NCBI RefSeq assembly: GCF_003003175.1
Contig: NZ_PVTY01000003.1
Span: 124,001 to 188,000, forward strand
Length of the DNA stretch: 64,000 nt
Source of the DNA: Nesterenkonia sandarakina
GTDB lineage: Bacteria > Actinomycetota > Actinomycetes > Actinomycetales > Micrococcaceae
Reading direction: 5' to 3'
The position numbers were made by a program, and so were the translations under genes. Below the pieces are notes generated by a model. The model saw only the letters and a program-made list of their open reading frames with translations, did not search any database and had not been told where the DNA came from. Positions within the stretch are counted from its first letter, which is position 1. Each line of letters starts with the position of its first letter. Below are positions 24,437 through 31,712 of the stretch, one piece after another.

Positions 24437-24613
24437 GGCTGTCCCATCTCTGTGCCGCGCCGACAAGTGGGCACCAGGCTAGGGTCGCAACCTGCACATC
24501 AGCCGAGTGACCTGGAGATTGTTCTCAGCGGCCGGTCGTCCGTCGCAGATGACTCCGCCCGGGGGTGTTTCCCTGTGCGGGGGGACAGACCTCATGACGC
24601 ATAATGGGGGACT

Positions 24614-25900
24614 GTGACGCGACAGGACAGCAACCCAACCCCGCCCAGCGGCCCCGCCGGCACCCCGAAGATCGGGGTCATCGGCGACGGCCAGCTCGCC
24701 CGCATGATGGCCCCCGCCGCCGTCGAGCTGGGCATCGAGCTGCACCTGCTCGCCGGCTCCGCCGACTCCTCGGCCGCCCAGGTCATCCCGCACACCACCC
24801 TGGGGGACTACACCGATCCCGGTGATGTGACCGCCTTCGCCGCAGGCATGGACGTGGTCACCTTCGACCACGAACATGTCCCCGCCGACGTGCTCGCGGC
24901 GCTCACCGCGAACGGCACCCAGATGCACCCCTCTCCCGAGGCGCTGATCTACGCCCAGGACAAGCTCGCGATGCGCCGTGCTGTGGAGCAGCTCGGCCTG
25001 CCGAACCCGCGCTGGGCCGAGGTGCACAGCGTGGATGAGCTGCTGAGCTTCGGCGCCGAGACAGGCTGGCCCGTGGTGCTGAAAACCCCACGTGGCGGCT
25101 ATGACGGCAAGGGCGTGCGCATGATCGACTCGCCCGAACAGGCCGCGGCCGCCCATGACTGGTTCACCCGCGCCGCCGACTCCGATTCGGGCCTGCTCGC
25201 CGAGCAGAAGGTGCCCTATACCCGCGAACTCTCAGCCCAGGTGGCGCGCTCAGCCACCGGAGAGACCGTCACCTACCCCGTGGTGGAATCCACCCAGACC
25301 AACGGCGTCTGCGACGAAGTGATCGCCCCCGCCCCGCTCACCAGCGAGGACCACCTGGAGACGGCCGAACGGATCGCCCGCACGATCGCGGAGAAGCTCC
25401 AGGTCACCGGCATGCTGGCGGTGGAGCTCTTCGAGATCAGCGAGGACGCCGCAGACCTCGAGGCCGGAATCACGGCCGGGATCTACATCAACGAACTGGC
25501 CATGCGCCCGCACAACTCCGGGCACTGGACGATGGACGGGTCCATCACCAGCCAGTTCGAGCAGCACCTTCGCGCGGTGCTCGGGCTTCCGCTCGGGGCC
25601 ACCGAGGTCAAGGGCGGCGCCGGCGGCTACACCGTGATGAAGAACCTGCTCGGCAGCGCCGCCCCAGGGGAGCGATCCCTCCACGGCTCCTTCGCCGCCG
25701 CGATGCGCCGGTCTCAGGGCTCGAAGATCCACCTCTACGGCAAAGAGGCCCGTCCGGGTCGCAAGATCGGACACGTGAACATCCTCACCCAGACCCATTC
25801 CACGCAGGAGACCTGGGAGGCACGTCGAGCAAGGCTTCAGCGTGTGCGCCGAGCTGCAGCTGACGTGGCCGAGATCATCGTGGAAGGACCCGCCCAATGA
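24614..25900 (+). CDS. purK: N5-carboxyaminoimidazole ribonucleotide synthase
   Basis: A 428-residue ATP-grasp enzyme that carboxylates AIR to N5-CAIR using ATP and bicarbonate in de novo purine synthesis. The N-terminal domain begins [14 protein letters not shown] (about 18-31). The ATP-grasp core includes [14 protein letters not shown] (about 155-168), [14 protein letters not shown] and the metal-binding stretch [14 protein letters not shown] (about 296-309) followed by [17 protein letters not shown]. Start is GTG 24614, with CATAAT 8 nt upstream and no Shine-Dalgarno, so it may be leaderless. Its stop overlaps the purE start by 4 nt. Confidence 0.96.
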   Translation: MTRQDSNPTPPSGPAGTPKIGVIGDGQLARMMAPAAVELGIELHLLAGSADSSAAQVIPHTTLGDYTDPGDVTAFAAGMDVVTFDHEHVPADVLAALTANGTQMHPSPEALIYAQDKLAMRRAVEQLGLPNPRWAEVHSVDELLSFGAETGWPVVLKTPRGGYDGKGVRMIDSPEQAAAAHDWFTRAADSDSGLLAEQKVPYTRELSAQVARSATGETVTYPVVESTQTNGVCDEVIAPAPLTSEDHLETAERIARTIAEKLQVTGMLAVELFEISEDAADLEAGITAGIYINELAMRPHNSGHWTMDGSITSQFEQHLRAVLGLPLGATEVKGGAGGYTVMKNLLGSAAPGERSLHGSFAAAMRRSQGSKIHLYGKEARPGRKIGHVNILTQTHSTQETWEARRARLQRVRRAAADVAEIIVEGPAQ

Positions 25901-26508
25901 GCGCGCTCACCGACAGACACCCCTCCGGGGCTCCGGCCCCCGAGACTCATCCCGGCGAAGCCCGACCCGGCTCGCACTCCGCCGCCCAGGTCAGCCTGGT
26001 CATGGGATCCAACTCCGACTGGCCGGTCATGAAGGCCGCCGCGCAGGTGTTGGACGAGTTCGGCATCAGCTTCGAAGCCGACGTCGTCTCCGCCCACCGG
26101 ATGGCCGAAGAGATGATCAGCTACGGCAAGACCGCACATGAGCGCGGCATCCGGGTGATCATCGCCGGAGCTGGGGGAGCCGCCCATCTGCCGGGCATGC
26201 TCGCCTCGGTGACCCCGCTGCCGGTGATCGGCGTCCCGGTGCCGCTGAAATACCTCGACGGCATGGACTCGCTCCTGAGCATCGTGCAGATGCCTGCCGG
26301 CGTCCCGGTCGCCACCGTCTCGGTCGGCGGGGCCCGCAACGCCGGGCTGCTGGCCGTGCGCACCCTGGCCGCGGGGGACTCCGCCCAGGCCGCGCAGCTG
26401 CGTGAGAAGCTGCTCGACTTTCAGAAGTCGCTGGCGGCCGAGGCCCACGCCAAGGGTGCCGCGCTGCGCGAAGAAGCCGCCGAGCTGGGCACGTACCGGA
26501 CGCGATGA
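25897..26508 (+). CDS. purE: N5-carboxyaminoimidazole ribonucleotide mutase
   Basis: A 203-residue class I PurE converting N5-CAIR to CAIR, the step after PurK. Motifs: [13 protein letters not shown] (about 36-48), the SAHRMAEEM loop with the catalytic His region, [15 protein letters not shown] and [17 protein letters not shown] non-conserved N-terminal extension of about 30 residues and a long C-terminal helix frame the core. ATGA overlaps at both ends, with purK upstream and the LCP gene downstream (26505-26508), show one tightly coupled operon. Confidence 0.96.
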   Translation: MSALTDRHPSGAPAPETHPGEARPGSHSAAQVSLVMGSNSDWPVMKAAAQVLDEFGISFEADVVSAHRMAEEMISYGKTAHERGIRVIIAGAGGAAHLPGMLASVTPLPVIGVPVPLKYLDGMDSLLSIVQMPAGVPVATVSVGGARNAGLLAVRTLAAGDSAQAAQLREKLLDFQKSLAAEAHAKGAALREEAAELGTYRTR

Positions 26509-28142
26509 CCGACTCCACGATCAGCTACCACCGGTTCGACGGCGAACCGGACGTGCTCCGCAGCCCGCAGCGCGGCTCCGAGACCGACCGCACCCGACGC
26601 GCCTTCATGCTCCTGGCGCTGACCCTCTTCATCCCCGGCGCGGCGCAGATCGCCGCCGGCTCCAAGAAGCTCGGCCGCGCGGCCCTGGCCGTGACGGTGG
26701 CCTGCTGGTTCTCCGCGCTGCTGCTGGGACTGATGTTCCTCACGATGCGCGGCGTGCTGCTCTCGTTGCTGACCCAGCCGTTCATGCTCTGGGTGGGCGC
26801 CGTGGTGCTCGGCGCGCTGGCCATCGGCTGGCTGCTCCTCTGGCTGGACACCTTCCGGCTGATCCATTTCACCTCCCTTGCACCGGGACTGAAGCCGGTC
26901 GTCGTCGTCGTCCTGGTGGTGCTGATGACCGTGACCTCCGGCTCGCTGGGCTACGGCGCCAAGCTGGTCAACGAGGGCCGCGCCGCACTGGGCGGCATCT
27001 TCGCCGCCGGGCCGGCGATCGATGCCGTGGACGGTCGGTACAACTTCCTGCTCATGGGCGCCGACGCGGGCGAGGGCCGTGAAGGGCTGCGCCCGGACTC
27101 GATCCACGTGGTCAGCGTCAACGAGGACTCCGCGGAGACGATCATCTTCTCGATCCCGCGCAACTTCCAGAACGCCCAGTTCAACGAGGACTCCCCACTC
27201 AACGCCGTGTACCCCGACGGCTACGACTGCGGCGACGAATGCATCATCAACTTCCTCTACACCGACGTGATGAACAACCACCAGGACCTCTACCCCGAGG
27301 CCGAGGATCCCGGCGCCGAGGCCATGATGGACGCGGTCTCCGGCAGCCTCAACCTCGAGGTCTCCGGCTATGTCATGGTCGACATGGGTGGTTTCGAGAG
27401 CCTGATCGACGCGATGGGGGGCATCACCGTGGACTCCGGGGGCTGGGTTCCCTACCGCGGCCCGATGCCCGACGGCAGCTGGGGCGATAACTGGTGGGGC
27501 CCCGGTGTCCACGAGTTCTCGGGCCAGGAGGCGCTGGCCTACGCACGCTCGCGCACCTTCAGCTCCGACTACAACCGGATCCAGCGTCAGCAGTGCATCC
27601 AGCAGGCGATGATGTCCCAGTTCAACCCGCAGACGCTGCTGACTCGGTTCAGCGACATGATGCAGGCCGGCGGGAACGTGGTCGAGACCAACCTCCCGCA
27701 GTCCCAGCTGGGTTCGTTCCTGGACCTGGCGGTCGACGCGCAGGGCCAGGAGCCGCAGCGACTCGTGCTCGGCGCCCCGGACTTCGGTGCCTCCGGGGAC
27801 CTGTTCTCCACCTACCCCGACTTCGGGCAGATCCAGCAGCGGGTGGATGAGCTGATCGCCAATGAGGAGCAGCAGAGCGATGGTGGGCTCTTCGGCTCCG
27901 CAGGCTTCCTTCCGGCCCAGTCCGGTGCTCTCGGTGTGATGCTCGCGACACCCCAGGCCACCGGTCAGGCCGCGGACGCGGTGGAGGATGATGAACCAGC
28001 GATCGACCCCACCCCGCCGCCCACCCAGCCCGACGGCTCCGAGCTGACCCGGGAGTACCTGATCGAGGCCCAGCTCAACGGTCAGACCGGAGTGTTGGAG
28101 GAGGCTGCCTCCACCAATTATCTCTGCGACCCGGTGAATTAG
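26505..28142 (+). CDS. LytR-CpsA-Psr (LCP) family protein
   Basis: A 545-residue membrane enzyme of the LCP family, which attaches wall polymers to peptidoglycan (in mycobacteria, arabinogalactan ligation). Hydrophobic helices lie at about 32-50, 60-80, 85-115 and 125-145, unlike the single-helix standard LCP layout, so the catalytic domain is preceded by a four-helix membrane module. The LCP domain (about 180-375) has [21 protein letters not shown] (Asp/Arg), [40 protein letters not shown] and YNRIQRQQ with the phosphate-contacting arginines. The C-terminal 100 residues include an Asp/Pro linker. It occupies the position of the Rv3267 homologue near purE/purK and manA. Confidence 0.92.
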   Translation: MTDSTISYHRFDGEPDVLRSPQRGSETDRTRRAFMLLALTLFIPGAAQIAAGSKKLGRAALAVTVACWFSALLLGLMFLTMRGVLLSLLTQPFMLWVGAVVLGALAIGWLLLWLDTFRLIHFTSLAPGLKPVVVVVLVVLMTVTSGSLGYGAKLVNEGRAALGGIFAAGPAIDAVDGRYNFLLMGADAGEGREGLRPDSIHVVSVNEDSAETIIFSIPRNFQNAQFNEDSPLNAVYPDGYDCGDECIINFLYTDVMNNHQDLYPEAEDPGAEAMMDAVSGSLNLEVSGYVMVDMGGFESLIDAMGGITVDSGGWVPYRGPMPDGSWGDNWWGPGVHEFSGQEALAYARSRTFSSDYNRIQRQQCIQQAMMSQFNPQTLLTRFSDMMQAGGNVVETNLPQSQLGSFLDLAVDAQGQEPQRLVLGAPDFGASGDLFSTYPDFGQIQQRVDELIANEEQQSDGGLFGSAGFLPAQSGALGVMLATPQATGQAADAVEDDEPAIDPTPPPTQPDGSELTREYLIEAQLNGQTGVLEEAASTNYLCDPVN

Positions 28143-28148
28143 GGCTGA

Positions 28149-28154
28149 TAGGGT
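28149..28154 (+). promoter_or_regulatory. Leaderless-type -10 (TAGGGT) of manA
   Basis: TAGGGT ends 7 nt before the manA ATG at 28162, just after the LCP stop codon. This suggests an internal promoter in the operon. Confidence 0.5.
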
Positions 28155-28161
28155 TCTCCCG

Positions 28162-29505
28162 ATGTTCAAGATGATCAACCCCGTTCGCGAATATGCGTGG
28201 GGTTCCACCACCGCGTTCAGCGAGCTCTTCGGCTGGACCGCCTCGGCGACCCCGCGTGCGGAGATCTGGATGGGGGCTCATCCTGGAGATCCCTCGTCCC
28301 TCGAGCTGGGCCCGGAGTCGCCGCAGCGACCGATCTCCCTCCCGGACTACCTGCGCAGCGCGCAGGAGGCCCCGGCGGACTTCCCTTTTCTGCTGAAGGT
28401 CCTCGCCGCCGAGCAGCCGCTCTCGATCCAGTCGCACCCGACCGTGGAGCGAGCCAGGCGTGGCTTCGCCGCCGAGGAGACTGCCGGAGTCGCGCTCGAC
28501 GCCCCGCATCGCAGCTATAAGGATCCCAACGCGAAGCCGGAGCTGATCGTCGCGCTGACCGAGTTCTCGGCGCTGTGCGGCTTCCGACCCTACGCGGAGG
28601 CCGCATCCGTGCTCAGCGCGCTGCGCGCCGGTCTGGCGAGCGCCGCAGGAGACCAGCAGCTCCTCGTGCTGCTGGAGCGACTCGGTGAGTTCGTGGCCGG
28701 TCAGGACTACCGGGGAGCGCTGGAACATCTGCTGCGCAGCGAACGGGATGCCGCCGTCGCTGCCGCCGCCGAGCTCTGCAGCCATCTTGATCAGGTGGAG
28801 CAGGGTTCCGGGGCAGGCGGGGACGCGCTGGGTGAGGCGCTGGACCAGGGCACCCGAGAGATGCTGGCCCAGGTCAGCGCGGCATTCCCCGCGGACCCGG
28901 GCATCTTCGTGACCCTGCTGCTGAACCGGGTGAAGCTCCAGCCCGGAGAGTCTATCTACCTCCCGGCGGGCAACCTCCACGCCTACCTCTCCGGGGTGGG
29001 AGTCGAGCTCATGGGCAACTCCGACAACGTCCTGCGCGGCGGTCTGACCAGCAAGCATCTGGATGTCGATGAACTGCTCGACGTCACCGACTGCGGGGCC
29101 CTGCCCGTCCCGCGCTGTCCGGTCGCGCAGTCCGGCTCCGCCCCGCGCCGCGTCCAGTACGACGCTCCCTTCGACGAGTTCCGGCTCGAGCGGATCGAGT
29201 TTCCGGGCGAGACGGTGCTGGAGCAGTCCGGGCACGGCGTCGTGCTCTGCACCGCAGGTCAGCTGACTCTGCACGCCCCCGCAGGGGTGTCGGACCAGGC
29301 CCTGGCCGGTGCCTCGGCCCCCGGGGTCGACGATGCCGGACTCACCGAAGCCCCAGGAACCTCTCGTACCCTGACTCTGAATCCCGGCGAGTCGGCCTTC
29401 CTGCCGGACTCCACCGGCCATCGGCTGAGCGCCTCCGCGCCCGCCCAGGCATTCGTCGCCAGCACCACCTCCGCACGCCAAGACCAGGAGCACCCTCGCC
29501 CATGA
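28162..29505 (+). CDS. manA: Class I mannose-6-phosphate isomerase
   Basis: A 447-residue zinc-dependent cupin enzyme interconverting fructose-6-phosphate and mannose-6-phosphate, feeding GDP-mannose and envelope glycans. Signatures: REYAWGSTTAFSEL (about 10), EIWMGAHPGDPS, FLLKVLAAEQPLSIQSHP with the first metal ligands (about 77-93), KDPNAKPELIVAL (Glu/His region) and YLPAGNLHAYLSGVGVELMGNSDNVLRGG (about 272 on, split here by family-specific spacing). ATG 28162 is preceded by TAGGGT with a 7-nt gap; ATG 28171 is also in frame. The stop overlaps the GtrA gene. No phosphomannomutase gene is nearby. Confidence 0.94.
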   Translation: MFKMINPVREYAWGSTTAFSELFGWTASATPRAEIWMGAHPGDPSSLELGPESPQRPISLPDYLRSAQEAPADFPFLLKVLAAEQPLSIQSHPTVERARRGFAAEETAGVALDAPHRSYKDPNAKPELIVALTEFSALCGFRPYAEAASVLSALRAGLASAAGDQQLLVLLERLGEFVAGQDYRGALEHLLRSERDAAVAAAAELCSHLDQVEQGSGAGGDALGEALDQGTREMLAQVSAAFPADPGIFVTLLLNRVKLQPGESIYLPAGNLHAYLSGVGVELMGNSDNVLRGGLTSKHLDVDELLDVTDCGALPVPRCPVAQSGSAPRRVQYDAPFDEFRLERIEFPGETVLEQSGHGVVLCTAGQLTLHAPAGVSDQALAGASAPGVDDAGLTEAPGTSRTLTLNPGESAFLPDSTGHRLSASAPAQAFVASTTSARQDQEHPRP

Positions 29506-30014
29506 TCAGCAAGCTCTCGCGGCGCATCGAGAACCTCTTCCTCACGCTCTGGCGCGAGGTCGCGAAGTTCGGCGCCGTGGGCGGAGTCGCCTTCATCATC
29601 GACTCCGCCATCTTCCTCTGGCTGATCAGCGGCCCCATGGACGACTCTCAGCTGAAGGCCAAGGTGGTCTCCGGCGTCGTCGCCACGCTGTTCTCCTGGG
29701 TGGCGAACCGCTACTGGACCTTCCGGCACAAGCGCTCCACCGGCAAGACCCGCGAACTGGTGATGTTCCTGGTGACGAACGCGATCGGGCTGGGCATCCA
29801 GACCGGCTGTGTGGGCATCGCGAAGTATGTGCTCGGCATGGACTCGGTGAGCGAGGTCTTCATCGCCGGCAACGTGATCGGGCTGGTGCTCGCCACCATC
29901 TTCCGCTTCTTCGCGTACAAGTACTGGGTCTTCACCACCGACCGCACGGAGCTCGCTGACCTGCCCACGGAGCAGGACCCAGCCGCCGACGCCGCCGAGG
30001 TCACCTCCCGCTGA
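29502..30014 (+). CDS. GtrA family membrane protein
   Basis: A 170-residue protein with four helices (about 22-42, 53-70, 88-105, 120-138). It matches GtrA, which is thought to flip or help move undecaprenyl-linked sugars and is common in cell-wall glycan loci. Motifs FGAVGGVAFIIDSAIF, NRYWTFRH after helix 2 and RFFAYKYWVF after helix 4 are typical. Its ATG overlaps the manA stop by 4 nt. The C-terminal tail is Ala/Glu-rich. It is the last gene before a hairpin shared with the convergent TIGR03089 gene and corresponds to the Rv3277 neighbourhood. Confidence 0.9.
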   Translation: MISKLSRRIENLFLTLWREVAKFGAVGGVAFIIDSAIFLWLISGPMDDSQLKAKVVSGVVATLFSWVANRYWTFRHKRSTGKTRELVMFLVTNAIGLGIQTGCVGIAKYVLGMDSVSEVFIAGNVIGLVLATIFRFFAYKYWVFTTDRTELADLPTEQDPAADAAEVTSR

Positions 30015-30049
30015 CCCGAGGCCTGGGCCGGGGGATCCCCCGGGTCAGC
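30010..30049. terminator. Hairpin between convergent GtrA and TIGR03089 genes
   Basis: GCTGACCCG (30010-30018) pairs with CGGGTCAGC (30041-30049), enclosing a smaller dyad CCGGGGGATCCCCCGG. The arms reach into both coding ends. Confidence 0.6.
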
Positions 30050-30869
30050 GAACGCCTTCATTGCGAAGCATCTGCGCCCAGGCTTCAGGCTGCGCGGCGG
30101 GATCGCCCTGGAAGAGCAGCACCGGGCGGCTCTGCGCCCAGGTCGCCAGCATCTGCGCGAAGAGATCCTCGTCGCCCCAGCGCGCCAGCCGCCAGTCCTG
30201 CAGGCTCACCTCGGTCGCGCCGCCGACGACGACGAGCCCGCCGCCTGCGCCTCCCTCCGGCCCAGCCCCGGAGCTCGCCTGCGGGAGCTCGCGCGGCGGC
30301 AGCGGCGCTGGCAGCTGGTCCGGGTGTTGGCGGACCTCTGCGGAGACGTCCAGCGCCCAGGCCGGAAGTCGCTGCCCGGTGGACTCCTCGAAGGAGGCGT
30401 CCAGCAGGCCGGGGGAGAGTGCGGCGAGCTCGGCCTCGCCCAGAGCGTGGGCCAACGCACCCGTTCCGGTCCAGTCGCCGGGCCGGTCGGTGATGATGAG
30501 CCCCGGCTCCAGCGCTGAGACCGTGGCTGCGCGGGCGTCGTCGTCGTTCTGCGACGCTCCTGGCCCGATCAGGGAGATCTCCCAGCCGAGCGCCCCGGAG
30601 GCCAGCAGAACGGCGGCGGCCTTCCAGTGCGCCGCAGCGTCGAGAAGCACCGCGCCATCATCGTCGATCTCGGATTCCTGGCTGAAGAGGCCGATCAGCT
30701 TGATCGTCCAGTTCTGCAGCACCCGCCCGGAGAGCTCCACGCGTTCCTGCTGCTCACCAGCCCCGTACCAGATCAGCGCGGGCTGGGGCCGTGATTCGAG
30801 CAGGTCCAACAGGGCGGGGAAGGTCCGGGGAGGCTGGGCGGTCGAGCCGCCGAGTGTGAGCGGGGTCAT
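30045..30869 (-). CDS. TIGR03089 family protein (adenylate-forming-like)
   Basis: A 274-residue protein of TIGR03089, an actinobacterial family that looks like a truncated N-terminal part of AMP-binding acyl-CoA synthetases. Visible parts are ALIWYGAGEQQERVELSGRVLQNWTIK (acyl-adenylate family N-terminal strand/helix, quoted only in part as family evidence), the HWKAAAVLLASGALGWEISLIG pair and a C-terminal RWGDEDLFAQ helix. The ATP-binding P-loop of real synthetases is not obvious, so catalysis is doubtful. Start ATG 30869 is set by AGGAGA about 6 nt upstream; the open frame runs 315 bp further but through the whiB2 promoter region. It matches the Rv3268 neighbour. Confidence 0.8.
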   Translation of the reverse strand: MTPLTLGGSTAQPPRTFPALLDLLESRPQPALIWYGAGEQQERVELSGRVLQNWTIKLIGLFSQESEIDDDGAVLLDAAAHWKAAAVLLASGALGWEISLIGPGASQNDDDARAATVSALEPGLIITDRPGDWTGTGALAHALGEAELAALSPGLLDASFEESTGQRLPAWALDVSAEVRQHPDQLPAPLPPRELPQASSGAGPEGGAGGGLVVVGGATEVSLQDWRLARWGDEDLFAQMLATWAQSRPVLLFQGDPAAQPEAWAQMLRNEGVR

Positions 30870-30912
30870 AGTTTCTCTCCTGAGCTCGCCACGCCTCGCG
30901 CCCAGCTGATTT

Positions 30913-31006
30913 TTGACGGCGTGTCGGGCGTGATCGAGGGGTTGACGGTCTGGTAGTGGCAACTTAAGTCGCTCACTTGACGGATCATTACTTACGCCAG
31001 TGTAAT
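30913..31006 (+). promoter_or_regulatory. whiB2 promoter region with three TTGACGG boxes
   Basis: TTGACGG occurs at 30913, 30942 and 30977. The second pairs with TAAGTC (30965-30970, 17-bp spacer) and the third with TGTAAT (31001-31006, 18-bp spacer). This suggests tandem promoters giving leaders of about 70 and 35 nt before the whiB2 ATG. The first may be a remnant or a binding site. Confidence 0.6.
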
Positions 31007-31047
31007 TAGGAGCAGTACACGCATGATCAATCTCGGGAGGCCCTTTG

Positions 31048-31656
31048 ATGGGGAACGCAGAGCGGCTGGGCGCAGAACAGCCCGGCACCACGGCCATAGC
31101 CCGCAGGACGGGTCTTGAGGTTCCTGCTGACTGGTTCGTGGACCCTGCTGATCCCCAGGCCGCTGAGCGGCTGGAGCACGGCAAGACCCTCGAAGACCAG
31201 GCGACTGCCTTCCTCGCCGCTCATGAGGAGGCCGAGCGGCTCTCCGCGGACAGCCTCTCGGAGGACTCCGGCTCCTCGGTCACCGCGCTCAGTGAGGCTC
31301 CTTCCCGCCGCACTGAGGCCCCGACCCATGAGCTGCCCGGTCGGGAGACCGCCGCGCCGGAGACCCGGTCCGCGGACTCGAGCCGAACCACCTGGCTGGG
31401 CCTGCCCGCCCTGGTCCCCACCGACGAGATCGAGGGTGAGCTCGCCTGGCAGGCAGACGCCCTCTGCGCCCAGACCGACCCGGAGGCCTTCTTCCCCGAG
31501 AAGGGCGGCTCCACCCGGGACGCCAAGAAGGTCTGCGGCGCGTGCAACGTGAAGCAGGAATGCCTGGAGTACGCGCTGGGCAACGACGAGCGCTTCGGCA
31601 TCTGGGGCGGACTCTCTGAGCGGGAGCGGCGCAAGCTGCGAAAGCGAGCACTCTGA
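31048..31656 (+). CDS. whiB2: WhiB family [4Fe-4S] transcriptional regulator, WhiB2/WhmD type, N-extended
   Basis: A 202-residue WhiB protein. The four cluster cysteines are C140, C163, C166 and C172, in DALCAQTDPEAFFPEKGG and VCGACNVKQEC. The GIWGG beta-turn and basic tail ERERRKLRKRAL follow. This set is diagnostic of WhiB2/WhmD, needed for septation in actinobacteria. Usual WhiB2 proteins are much shorter; here 125 or so extra residues rich in Glu, Ala, Ser and Thr precede the domain. ATG 31048 has GGGAGG 7 nt upstream and no other methionine exists in the protein, so the extension looks real. Three TTGACGG boxes lie upstream. Confidence 0.9.
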   Translation: MGNAERLGAEQPGTTAIARRTGLEVPADWFVDPADPQAAERLEHGKTLEDQATAFLAAHEEAERLSADSLSEDSGSSVTALSEAPSRRTEAPTHELPGRETAAPETRSADSSRTTWLGLPALVPTDEIEGELAWQADALCAQTDPEAFFPEKGGSTRDAKKVCGACNVKQECLEYALGNDERFGIWGGLSERERRKLRKRAL

Positions 31657-31679
31657 TCAACGGGCAACCACATCCGCAC

Positions 31680-31712
31680 ATCGCCGCCGTCGTCCTGCAC
31701 GACGGCGGCGAT
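31680..31712 (+). terminator. Perfect 14-bp hairpin followed by TTTG, after whiB2
   Basis: Arms 31680-31693 and 31699-31712 are fully complementary with a 5-nt loop (CCTGC), followed by TTTGTCG. It starts 23 bp after the whiB2 stop and has the form of an intrinsic terminator or attenuator. It overlaps an open frame that continues into the next gene. Confidence 0.75.

Noticed and set aside
30870-31184. N-terminal extension of the TIGR03089 protein
   Set aside because: The open frame crosses the whiB2 promoters; ATG 30869 has a proper AGGAGA.
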